Source: Hymenolepis diminuta
Taxonomy: Eukaryota > Platyhelminthes > Cestoda > Cyclophyllidea > Hymenolepididae
NCBI GenBank assembly: GCA_900708905.1
Contig: CAADRB010000001.1
Location: forward strand, 5,405,439 to 5,469,438
Reading direction: 5' to 3'
DNA length: 64,000 nt
This document shows, piece after piece, positions 13,101-23,699 of the stretch (position 1 is the first letter of the stretch; each line of letters opens with the position of its first letter). The position numbers and the translations under genes were made by a program. The notes beneath the pieces are model-generated. The model was not told the origin of the DNA. It made no database searches and was given only the letters and a program-made list of their open reading frames with translations.

Positions 13101-14689
13101 AGGCGTAATCATCGTCGTTTGTAATTGTACAGTGAGGTTTCTTCGAGGGATTATACCGTTAGAACTTGAACACCCATTTGTCCCCTGATGAACAGTCCCG
13201 ACATCCTTCTTTGAGCATTGTTCGGAAAAGTCTTTAATCTATTATCCTCTACCTTACGACAGATAATTGCAGTGTCAGGGTTAATCATTTAAGTAAATCA
13301 GTCGATTATTGCTGACAAGAGTTCATCCAAGAATCAAGTCATGAAAACTGAGTTTTGAAACATTCAGAAATTTCGAAATGTATTATACTTCCTATGTGGA
13401 ATTGGACCGATCAATACTCTCTTAACGTCCTGAGACCCAATATACTCATATCTGACTCCCGATTTCATAGTTTGGGTGAATACCTTTTTCATAATCTCTA
13501 ATTCGGCGGCCAAGTCATAAGCTCATATTTGATCGGATGATGTTGTGTATTTAGAATATAAAATATGAACGTTCATTTAAAGATTAATTAAAAAACCACA
13601 AGAGAATTATGAAATACGTGTATTTGATGAAAGCGCGACAATAAGAATTGTCATAATAGCTGAATAAAAAAATAATTTCAAATGTTAAGTTGGAGAAATT
13701 TTTTGCTTAAATTGTCAGTATCGTCATCAGTAAGGCCAATTTTTTTCGTCTAATAATATGAAGGCTTATTTATTGTTACAATGATACCATGTGACAGAGA
13801 TTAACCAACCGCTGACAATGTCCAACCGTTACGCATTAAATAGTCAAGTTTTGGCTATTTTTCCTCACTTTAATATTTTGATTAATGGTATTTTCTTCTT
13901 TGAAATACCAATTATTTATGCCGAAGGAGAATTATCAGCAGAGATAAGGAATGACTCACAAATCAAATTAAGAAAGGTACATTAATTAATTAATTACATT
14001 ATCTTGGTAGTAGATGTGCTAATTACTGCTCAAACGCTTTTAGCTTAGAAATTTTCTCATAGGGTACAAACTGAGGAGAAGAGATCGGCATTACAATCGC
14101 TCTTCTAATGCTACTTTAATATAATTATTCCAAATGCAAGAATGCTTTACGAATTGAAGGGACAATGCTCCCCAGAATTTGACCTTTTAGAAATGCACAA
14201 TACAAGAAGAATCTGGAAAAGCATGTTCAAATGCACGAAAAGTAATCATAAAGTCTCGCAGACTTCTCTCCTTCTTAAATAATTCCTAAGTTGTAGATCT
14301 GTTGCTGATTTTACTGCAGTCAGCTGAATAAATCTTAGCATCCAGACGCAATCAACATCTGAAATGCATTTCTTTTCTATTAATTTTTTTATTGACTCTG
14401 AAAATTTAATATTTTTATTGTATATTTGAAAACGAACCCAGATATATCGTTATTTCATGAATTTTCATACGAGGGCAAATTAATGAAAACATACATTTTA
14501 CTGAATAAAATTTCAGTAACTATCAATTTTAATCTAATATTCTACTACTTGTTCATTTCCTGATAATCAGAATGACGTCTTTTATTTTATTGGGGCTAGT
14601 TGAACACCTTGATTGAACGTCTTAAATTATATACAAATATTTTGAAATGATTTTTTTCAAATCAAGCAAAAATTTGGACAAAAAGCAAA

Positions 14690-14960
14690 ACATAAAGAAT
14701 TGAGTGCTCGAAAGGTCTATTAGAGAAAAACAGTTAACATTACGGGAGATTGAGGGAGATGAGATGAAAAGGGATAATCGTGTCAGTAGATGTGCGATAA
14801 GCATAGGTGTGGAAATGCAACAACACTTTGTATGAGTTAGCTGGGTAGACAGGACAAGCGAAAAGAATGTACTTTAAGCGCGGGAGTGCAAAGAATGACT
14901 CTAGTACGTCAGAATTGTGCGGACGTGACTAGGATGCGTCGGCCAAGTTGCGTACTCTTA
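14690..14960 (+). repeat. G/A-rich dispersed repeat, copy 1
   Basis: It contains a purine-rich lead (GAGGGAGATGAGATGAAAAG) followed by GTGGAAATGCAACAACACTT and TGTATGAGTTAGC. This resembles 43290-43450, which has GAGGGAGAGAGGAGACTGGA, GTGGAAATGCAAAGGCAGTT and TATATGAGTCAC in the same order and orientation. A third related tract lies at 23120-23440. The unit is unclassified; a decayed LTR is one possibility. Confidence 0.4.
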
Positions 14961-16469
14961 AAGAAAACGCGATTAGTTATTACTTTTTAGGAAGGTAAAA
15001 ATAGGATACTCATTTAAATTAATTCCATTTCAATGATATTCCAATGGCGCAGTGACAACGATCTTCTTTGTTAGGATAGTCATTAAAACTAGCTTTGAAT
15101 ACTTAGGTATACCAGTAAGTATTCGATGATTTGAATAAATTATTCTTGTGCAGAATAGGAATTTGTCTATCAGGATAGTAGGGGATGTTTTTCCTTTCCA
15201 AGTTGAATTTTGAATACTTCGTTACCAAATATTTCTAGATCGTCTCTTCCATTTGACTATGATAAAAATACTTTCAAATATTTGAACACGATTCACTTTT
15301 AAAACTTCGATAAAAATGGTAACGGAGCAGGATGATGACAAGTTTTTGATAATATCAGTTATCAAAAGAATATTCATTTCTTTTTGCAGATTCACTTCGC
15401 TCTCTTTCACTAAATGGATATGACGGGTCACTCCTTGCATTTACTCCATTTCTCAAAACAGTAACATTTATTTATCTTGTCTTGTATTTAGGACAGGAAA
15501 TACTCTAGAAATTTCCCTTTCGTTTTTGAAAAATCTTCAAAATTACGTGAAATAAACTTCCTTAACACAAACGCCCATTGGCATCTACAGAATAAACGTA
15601 TTCGACTGTAGGTGGGTTGTGCAGTATAGGAATTTATTGGAGTCAGATTATATTATGCAAAGGAATACAAGTGTGTGAGCGTAAATAGTAGGAAAGAGAA
15701 TGCAGCACGAGGTCTCACGCAGCTCTTGTGTTATTGATCACTGATTTGGGTCTCTCAACAGTAAACGTGGATCACCGAACGCTGGTTGGTCCTTCTTTCG
15801 AGCAGGAGGGAAGAGCTCATAAAAAGAGTGGAACATGATTGGATGGTCAAATACTACAACCCTTCCAACTGGCTGGTGAGACCATAAGTACATACCGATC
15901 TGGCTCCTCCTAAAGGCCCCAATACATGTCACTTATATAACCTCTTCTCATTTCTGTCTTTGAATACTTTAGGGTTAGTAACTAGGATGGGTGTTATGAT
16001 CAGTAGTTTAATACCGTAGACAAACTAATTGTGTACCGTAATAGGTATGATTCACAACTTCACCCAAGATGAACTCTTATAATAAAACCTCAATAAATTC
16101 AACAATCTACCCCTTTTGTGTACATTACCTGATGTCTTGAATGAAATAATTAAATGGAGTGCTTAGAAAATTGAGTTCTTATAGGGTTGATCTATGCCTT
16201 AGTTATTTTGTACTCCTTAAAATAATTTAATTTCTTGTCCATTACTCGGTCATCTATAATTTGATATATTAAAGACAAAGGCATTGCATCAATTTCTATT
16301 CGGTTTACGCTTAAATTAATTGAAATTATTTAATGAATATGTGTATATAAAGAAAGAGCACTAATCTAATCAGTATCGCCGAGCAGACAAAAGTTCTGAA
16401 AGACTCGATTATTGGATTTATAGTTTTGTGATTATCATTATTGTTATTCACTGCAAAAAAGTTCATGTT

Positions 16470-16715
16470 TCAAAATTTAAATTTCACGATTCGTCTCCTG
16501 GATTGCAGCAACTGCTTGCCTACGATATTCAATGCTTTTTGACCAGTATATTGAATTCAAGAAGGGTCGATCTCACACATAAGTTCATTTTTTCTTACAT
16601 CGGTTGAGGATGCCAATGATATTACATGATATTTCGTAGTTTACAGCGTTATAATAATAGATGTGAGATAGCTGAAAATTTTAAGTTAGCAGACCTCCGA
16701 AAGTGGTATCCACTC
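16470..16715 (+). repeat. dispersed repeat family A, copy 1 (+)
   Basis: It shares an ordered series of blocks with four other places in the window: AATTTCACGATTCGTCTCCTGG, GGATTGCAGCAACTG, GAAGGGTCGATCTCACA, GTTCATTTTTTCTTACATCGG, ATGATATTTCGTAGTTTACAG and GAGATAGCTGAAAATTTTAA. The strongest partners are the reverse complements of 27240-27605 and 49485-49835. The nature of the repeat is unknown. No terminal inverted repeats or full-length protein could be defined, so it is probably a non-autonomous or heavily decayed transposon. Confidence 0.7.
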
Positions 16716-17129
16716 AAGGTCATTTACAAAAATAGCAATAATAAGACATCTACGCAATTGGAAATTGTAAAACTTATCAAATTAGTACTCATATATAACG
16801 ATTTTAAATAAAATTCATATAAGAAAAACTCTCCTTTCTCAAAAATGCATAAATGAATTAATATTATGGAAAGCCCTGGCCTAGGAAATTCCAGTCTAAG
16901 AAAAAGAAAACTGACTTCGCTAATGCCCTTTCAGACTTTGATACTCCTTTCCACCCCATATCTCTTCGTCCCGTAATGCGCTATACGTGCTTCAACGTGT
17001 TCATATGTGAAGATGAAAATTTCACCATTATGTAGGTATCGTTAACAGAGTTTGCCTTTGTTTTCGAGTTGTCTATTTTTCATTGTTGGTCCCCGCTCTC
17101 ATTGTCATGCTGAGATTCGATTCAGATAT

Positions 17130-17660
17130 CTGTCCCCCTTAGACAAGGAACCCGATCTCAAGAAGCCTCGTTGCTGACTCGAACCTAATCCCGGAACATG
17201 GACCTTGAATGTCCAACCTGAAAGAACCCGAAAATGTCCGATCATCAATTGACCGAAGAGACACGATAGTCATCCAACAAATGTCAGAAATAGTCACTCC
17301 CAAGATGCTGATTTTGCGGAGGACGTCTCTACCACCAAGATTGTCCTTTTCCGAAGACGTCACTGTTAGAAGTCGGAAAATAGCCATAAAGAAGGCTTCT
17401 GCCGAGAATCTTCTATAAGCAATTCAACGAGGCAGAACCCGAACAACAGGAGAACGTTAACGAAAACGAGACAGAGCTATGGTGCGTTAATGCAGGCAAA
17501 TGTTAATTTTTGGGAAATATGTTAACCTAAGCATTAATGATATACCATTTGAGTTCCAAGTTGATAGTGGCTCCGATATCACCATTGAATGATTAATCTC
17601 TACGCGTTTCCGAAATTTGTCATCTATATCCTCACCAATCGCTGAGGCGTTATTATCTCG
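17130..17660 (+). mobile_element. Ty3/gypsy relic: gag zinc knuckle and start of protease
   Basis: A degraded nucleocapsid knuckle is readable at about 17355-17405. Its tail RRHC-(stop)-KSENSHKEGFC corresponds to the CCHC pattern, but with one cysteine codon changed and small deletions. Downstream, at about 17535-17590, the frame reads INDIPFEFQVDSGSDITIE, a retropepsin active-site block (Asp-Ser-Gly) as in Ty3/gypsy proteases. Stops follow at once. The overlapping open frames 17139-17387 (minus) and 17209-17418 (plus) are shadows of this relic. It is not functional. Confidence 0.7.
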
Positions 17661-17699
17661 GCCCCACAGTGATGTGTGAAGTGGTTGACCCGATCATAG

Positions 17700-17981
17700 C
17701 CTCAACCTCGCCGCAGATAGATATCGTGTGTTGGGAACCATTCCATCTGTTCATGCTATCTCACCCATTCCTATAACCGTCCCGTCTCATAAGAGGCGCA
17801 CCTGCACTTATTTCCTTGTGTGCATTCTCGCCAAGTGACTCATATAAATTGTTTTTCAATACCCCCAGACACACACTCAGGCAATACACTTGTCAAACAT
17901 TTACTCCTACGCTGCCTTATAGTCGCCTTCGTTTCTCTCACTCTAACTCGCCTGAATCCTCATTGTAATTTGATCAATACA
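17700..17981 (+). repeat. putative LTR 3' part
   Basis: A pyrimidine-rich stretch ends in ...TTTGATCAATACA, with CA at 17980-17981 as expected for an LTR end. A primer-binding-site-like sequence follows after three bases. The start of the LTR is not clear. I did not find a matching second LTR in the window, so the call rests on the CA end, the primer site and the gag-like sequence that follows. Confidence 0.45.
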
Positions 17982-17984
17982 TTT

Positions 17985-17997
17985 TGGCGCAGTCAGC
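17985..17997 (+). other. putative retrotransposon primer-binding site
   Basis: TGGCGCAGTCAGC begins with TGG, as a site complementary to the CCA 3' end of a tRNA must. It resembles the TGGCGCAGTC site used by some insect gypsy-type elements (family knowledge from memory). It sits directly after an LTR-like CA end. Confidence 0.5.
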
Positions 17998-18059
17998 TTT
18001 TGGTGTTCTGCTCCACAATTGTTGTTCGCCCTCACCCAAACAGCCAAAAATTAGTGACT

Positions 18060-18360
18060 GTTGTTGCTGCTGTTAGTTCTTATTTGCCAGCCGTTAGTTG
18101 TTACTCAGACTGCAACACCATCGACTCTATCCAGGTATGGAGGAAACCTGGAACCTAGATACTGTTATTTTAAAGCATCTAGTGCTTCTGATGATGCTGT
18201 GCGACTTTTCGCATCGATACGATGTGAGGTTATATCCCCGAAGAAGACAGTCCCCAAGGGTATATAAGAATCGGTTACGGTATCCTATAGAAAAGGGCAG
18301 ATCACAACAGCTTCTATCAAAAGATAATGGAAAAGTGCACACGACATATCAGTAGCTGTC
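18060..18360 (+). mobile_element. gypsy-type gag N-terminal relic
   Basis: About 75 bases after the primer-binding-like site there is a frame with STLSRYGGNLEPRYCYFKAS, SASDDAVRLFASIRCEVISP, which has the look of the start of a gypsy gag ('F.G.NLE.W..YFE..F....I.DDAVRF..L...LP'). Four short overlapping open frames in this stretch are all explained by it. The position after an LTR end and primer site supports the reading. The frame ends at a stop near 18267, and no continuous gag follows. It could be the 5' end of the element whose pol relic lies at 23.7-26.4 kb (inference). Confidence 0.5.
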
Positions 18361-20680
18361 AAACCGCCTGCAATCCATAAGGGCAAAGATGGTCACTATT
18401 ACTGCTAGCAAAAAGGTAATCAATTAGGAATAATGCATTCCTTTTAATTTTCAGCAATCATGCTTTTGTAACATATCATTAATCTGCCGATCTATTAAAA
18501 ATGCCACGAGTAATTAAAATACTCTCTTCTTACTCCCCTGCACGTAGAATTGAAGTTATCTGATGCTCCCTGAAAATTTTAAAGATGAAAACGACAATGA
18601 TCCAAAAGGAATAGTAAAAGGTTGTTATAGAGATCAAAAATCAGTATTTTACGGCTCTTTTTCAATCATCATCAACCGTTTACAGTTGACATACAAAATG
18701 CACATTCTTTCACCATTTTAACAAAGACAACAAATAAAGGTAGGGTTGAAAAGAGGAAAGTAAAACCAAGATTCTTCGGCATTCCCTGTCCAAAACTGCT
18801 CGGTAATTTGACCAACAGAGAGACGAAGTGCCTCCACCATCATTATTAATATGAGCATTAGGTGAGCCATTTGACAACGTCATCACCAATCTTAGATGAA
18901 GCGGAGAACATGATTCAAATGATTTTCAATTAATGTAACTTCAAGCCTCAAGGTGAACAGACTATGTGGCCTCAGCTCACAAACTTCTTGATAAATATCC
19001 GTCCATTTTACTTTGAAGTAAATGAAGTATTTCTCGAAACAAACTGGACTCCCCAAATTAATACAGGTTTTGACTAAAAAATATACTACAACGGAGAAAT
19101 GCGGCTTTTAAAAACAAATTCATGAATAAATACTAGGAAAAATACGGTAAAAAGGGTAATTCCAAGTATCGCAAATCCTGTCGGGAAAACTGTTATTACT
19201 ACGGAACTAGGCTGGGAATTCCTCGACCAAATTGATGATATTAATTAAGAATAACAGAATACAACTGCCATTTCCGAGACTTGATTTAGGCCTTGGTAAC
19301 ACTGGACAAATGCATAGGAATGAGAGCGTCAGCATTAAATGAGTGGAATCCATGCTGTGCAAAACAGGGTGAATTGTAGTGCACTGAGGAGAGTTGACTG
19401 GTTTTGCATACTTTGTGGGATTTAGGAAAGCATTCTTTTCTTTCCTACTCTAGGATGATAATCTAGTATTGAGGTTGCAACTGTAGAGCTAAGCATCAGT
19501 ATGAAGAATATCAGCAATATTTAAATAAAAGCTGAGATGTCAATGGGCCAATCCTCCATTGAGGTTTTTCAGCAATAATAACAAGAATTTTCGATTTTTC
19601 AAGTCTTATAATTTTTAGAAACTGCAAAAAGGTCAATCTTAGGATTAAACTCTCCCAACTAAATGAAAATTTAAGAATTTAGTTACCGGACCCAATTTTG
19701 GATTCCAGAACCTTAAAGCTACCAAAACTGACGCATATGCTAATTAGTATGTTATGGTTAAGATATCTCTAAAAGTCGATAACCTTCTCAAACTATAACA
19801 TTTATTTCAATCACTGAAAGCATCACTAAAATGACCTCTACGTAGGCTCTACAATTTTTTTCTCTAGATGTACTTTTCCTTTCTAAGAGATGTAAAAGAA
19901 TTCTATTCGCTCACACTTTATGATCCAAAAGAATAACCCTATTAGAGCATTTTCATCCATTGTAAATTGTGCATTTTTAACACCGTTTGTTCATACATGA
20001 GTATCGCACCTGCAACCTCTATCATTGGAGACGAGTGCATTGATCTCCAAGTCACCGATACTAATAATCTGATCAACATTTCACTGCTAATTTGATGAAA
20101 GATGGGTTTTGGACAAGAACTTAACTTTAATGAACTCAGTTGAGCACCACCAGTCACATGTTCTTACCCTTGGTTGTAACAAGATGCATAGATCCAGTTG
20201 GTGCAACTAACCACGGAACTATAAGTTTTAAAATTTGTGGATAAAATTGCAAAAATTAGTCTGATAGTCATTTCATGAAATTTAAACATTAGAACCCTAA
20301 AAAGTAGACCTCTTTGTAAGAATATGAAAAATCTAATAATCCCTCAAATCAACCTACATAGGATTCTCGATGTTTGGCTTCGCTACATGCTCCTTCTTGA
20401 TCCCCTTCTACGTATCATACCCCATCGGATTTGTTTATTGTATCCCTCATTAATATGCTTTTCCGTCATTCAAATTGTTCATTCGCTGCCAAGAGTAAAA
20501 GTGATGTATATAATATCCCATTTCTTTTACAGTAAAAAAAGGCCAACTAAATTAATTAGTCCAAATTTAAAATTATTTTTGTTTTATATTATATTACATA
20601 GATTTACAGTAGGGGAAAGGGAATCACATTAAAGAAAAAGGTGACTAAAGTAGTCAAGAATAGAGCAAATTTCCCCCTCG
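18361..20680. other. no gene seen
   Basis: AT-rich sequence separating two gypsy fragments. Short open frames at 19942-20157 (minus) and 20324-20632 (plus) show no motif and are judged to be chance. If the gag start at 18.1 kb and the pol relic at 23.7 kb come from one element, this stretch is part of a later insertion. Confidence 0.4.
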
Positions 20681-20866
20681 TTGTCATTCCAAAGAAAGAT
20701 TATTTTGCATAAGTATAACGAAATTCCAGCAGAACAGAACAGAGATGTAGAATACTCGGAGAACCAACAGCACAAGGAAGAGATTGAAAAAGAATTTGAC
20801 CACTGGGAAAGCCATTGGAAAATCTTACCAGCAAAGATAAACAGGGTTTTAGATAAAATGGAGTAA
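20681..20866 (+). CDS. short charged ORF or exon, unknown
   Basis: A 61-codon frame is rich in Glu, Lys, Asn and Trp (for example HKEEIEKEFDHWESHWKILP then AKINRVLDKME), unlike the Leu/Phe/Ile-rich chance frames around it. A donor-like GTTTTA follows CAG at about 20847 and an acceptor-like CAG lies near 20738, so an internal exon of about 110 bases is possible. A second ORF or intact neighbours were not found. It may be a pseudogene fragment. No family is recognised. Confidence 0.25.
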   Translation: MSFQRKIILHKYNEIPAEQNRDVEYSENQQHKEEIEKEFDHWESHWKILPAKINRVLDKME

Positions 20867-21139
20867 TCTAAAGAATGTACGAATGATTTGTAATTAATTC
20901 AAGTTAAAACGTTTAATGTTCTGCTCATAACCTTTAATGATTAAAATGTAGGAGAGTGGCAATAAAAATGAGAAATTTTGTTCATTATGGATATCAAAGA
21001 TTATGAAACGATGGCTAATTCATCCTGCTATTATAATAATCCACAGCAGTGCAGAAAAATTTAGAAATTTTTCTTGTGGTGAAAGCAGCCAAAATTGAAT
21101 AAGTCCGGTTCAATAAGGGAATGTGGCTGGAGCTCAAAA

Positions 21140-21300
21140 AGAAAACGTCAAACGAGTTGCTTCATTTGATTTTTGAACTCGGATTGTAGAATATTCATTT
21201 GGTGTGCAGTTCACAGCTCTACGTTCCAAAATTCTAATTTCACAATTCATCTCCTGGATCACTGATTAAATTTCCATCCACAATCTCTACTGATTATTAA
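21140..21300 (+). repeat. dispersed repeat family A, copy 2 (+)
   Basis: CTTCATTTGATTTTTGAACT and TCTAATTTCACAATTCATCTCC match, in order, the reverse complement of 49685-49780 (TTTCATTTGATTTTTGGACT, then AATTTCACGATTCC) and the start of copy 1 at 16.47 kb. It is truncated on the right compared with copy 1. Confidence 0.6.
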
Positions 21301-21694
21301 CTCGTCGTTTAATTATGATAGTCGGTCCTGCATGATTTTAACGAAGCAGGAATCATGGAGCGTCCTTCAGCTAACTGTCGACAGTAGTGAATTGCCAAAC
21401 GGAGTTTGGGGTTGCTGAAGCCCCATCCTACGGTCTATTAATTGACTGCCCCAATGTGTTTTCGGATTAAGATTTTCAAAATCATGGGTATTTTTGGCAC
21501 ATATTTGGGTGAATATTCATCATAGTTTTAAAACGTATTTAATAAGGACTTCTTATCGAGAGGAGACAACATGCAGATATAGTAGCAACTTCATTCCTTA
21601 CCAACATCATCTGCGCTTACTACTTGTCGGCTGATTAATTTTTATCAATTTCTTATCCAAGAACAAAGGATGTGGAGACTGGCAACTTCTTTAT

Positions 21695-21850
21695 TGTATT
21701 TCAATAAGCCCTTTTTGTCACAACCCGGGTTCTGCCAGCTCAATACTGAGGCTTTTTGCCTTTCCTTTCCATACTTAATTCATCTTCCTTTTCCTTCCTT
21801 CATTCCCTTCTCATTCACCTCCAGTAGTAGTCCAATATACATATAGTCTC
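21695..21850 (+). repeat. dispersed repeat with CCCGGGTTCT core, copy 2
   Basis: See the copy at 10010. Here the core is TGTCACAACCCGGGTTCTGC followed by a long CT-rich arm. Upstream at about 21560 the sequence GAGGAGACAACATGCAGATAT is also seen as GAGGATAACATGCAGATAT near 42953, which suggests a larger unit. LTR origin is inferred only from the TGT start. Confidence 0.45.
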
Positions 21851-22992
21851 TTCATTTTTTGAAAGGGGGATATGTTAAATGTTAAGAAGATCCTTCGTTT
21901 TGTAAGGTATTTTTCAAATTTAACTCGGTCAGCTTTACTGTTGGGATTAAAGCATCTTCACATCATTTAATCGATACACATTAAAAAGATATACATTCCC
22001 CGAACTTTCCCCATTTCAACGAAAAACGTAATAAATTTATTCTCCCCTTATTCAAATTTAAAAATAAATTTTTCATCAAATTGTAGCTACTCATCCCCTC
22101 GATATAAACATGCCCTCAATAATTAATGGTCACCTAACTATATTCGAAAGACTGAAGAAATTAGAGGAAATTAATCTGCAAGGAAATATGATGGCTAATG
22201 AGTAAAATTAAACTTACTTGAGGAAAGTTCTTTTTCCAAAAATAGTTCATGGCATCTATTCGTTCGGCGCCGGTCTTGGGGTAATTTCATTTGCATCATG
22301 CTCTACTTATTACAAATTAGTAGCGTACTGATTTATTTTTAATAACCTTCCTAAACAATAATTTCCTAGCGTTTTACGTGACTCACGCCCAATATCATAT
22401 AATGATAAATTAAATTAGTCACTGGGGATTGAAATTGCAAATCTACTTTGACTTTACATCTCTTTATCATTAAAACAAATCTTAAGTTCGGATTGATGGT
22501 TTCCTCAGAACTGCATATATAAAGGATTCAACGCATACTACTAAATGCCATAAATTTTAAAAAGGCCTTAAATTGATACATTCCCAATAGAGTTACTTTT
22601 ATAATCCTATCTATCCACTATCGGCACTTGCAACAGTATAATGCTGATAATATTCGTACATCGAGGGTTTTAAAAACATTTTAAACCTTCTAAATAATTT
22701 CATTGCCAAAAAATTTAAAACTTCCATTCCCATAATCTCCTGAATTACTTTTTCCAAGAGAAATTAAATATTTGTTTTGTAAATTATATGCTTTTCAAAC
22801 CCCCCTTAGCTCGTTGTTTTCATGAAGGACAAACAAAATGCCAAATGCCTCTGTCTTGAATTTATTTGTAGGTTTCCATAGCTGGTGCTATTTTGCTCTC
22901 TTCATCTGCTGCTAACTCACTTGCTATAATGAAATTAAGGAATAAGTGTTTTGCTTCTCACTTGGTATACAGGTTAATATTGGGAATATAGT
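21851..22992. other. no feature seen
   Basis: AT-rich intergenic sequence without supported coding potential. Confidence 0.5.
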
Positions 22993-23060
22993 GTAGCGGC
23001 AGTCACCAGTTTGTAGAGGGCCACCAGATTGTTGAGAGTCACCAGTATGTAGCGGCAGAT
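22993..23060 (+). repeat. minisatellite, about 18-20 base unit
   Basis: Three and a half head-to-tail units can be read: GTAGCGGCAGTCACCAGTTT, GTAGAGGGCCACCAGATT, GTTGAGAGTCACCAGTAT, GTAGCGGCAGAT. Each unit contains the core CACCAG. Confidence 0.85.
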
Positions 23061-23119
23061 GGCTAACAGTAAATGAAAGAAAAAGGACACCAAGGATTGC
23101 GTAGACCAGGTTGTATTGA

Positions 23120-23440
23120 ACAAACCTCAGTACAGAGTCTCAAGGGAAAATAGAGAATTGGAGGAGAAGGATTGAGCAACGGGAGATGTGTTGGATGAGC
23201 TAGGGTCAACTGGTGTGTGTGTGTTGTGTGTGTCACTTTGGATGAGGACACGCATAAGGATATAATCGTATGCGTGCTTTAATTGGTCGGGACGATTGTA
23301 GGAAAAGGAAGGGCCAGTGTAGACAAGACTGGCTAAAAGCAGGGCCGACCATGCGGTGTCTGCTACTATCGTCCGAGGTATGCTTACCTTTTCCGATCGA
23401 TGAGAAATAGGCCAGCTGTGAACACACAATGTTTGTCTAT
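23120..23440 (+). repeat. G/A-rich dispersed repeat, copy 2
   Basis: TGTCACTTTGGATGAGGACACGC...TATGCGTGC..GGTCGGGACGATT is related in order to GAGTCACTTTGGCAAGGGCACGC...GAAACGGGACAGTT at 43398-43466. It contains a (GT)n run at about 23212-23233. The three overlapping minus-strand ORFs here have Ser/Leu/His-rich low-complexity translations and are attributed to the repeat, not to genes. Confidence 0.4.
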
Positions 23441-23699
23441 GGAGTGCTTAGGTCAGGAAAGGTTAAAAGTTTACAAACTATTACTATAAAGACAAGATAA
23501 TCAAATTTAGTGATGATTAGAGAGTATGTAAGATAAATATTATGGAGAAGAAAGATTCATCCTTCAATAGACTTATTTATCTCTCTGTTGAACAATCACT
23601 CATTTTCTCAGCTCTATTACAACTAGCCTTAGTATTTTTGTTTAATTAATTCAAGTAAGAGATAAAAGAGAGCATTTTACTCTTGAAAATGCGGAAAAA

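Larger units (their letters stand above)
9871..16375. other. gene-poor region with scattered repeat remnants
   Basis: No gene is supported. It contains a (TA)n tract near 10272-10286, the CCCGGGTTCT repeat, purine-rich remnants near 10460-10700 and 14690-14960, and a G+C-richer tract at about 15730-15940 of unknown nature. Open frames such as 13791-13985 and 15738-15932 lack any motif and are judged to be chance. Confidence 0.5.
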
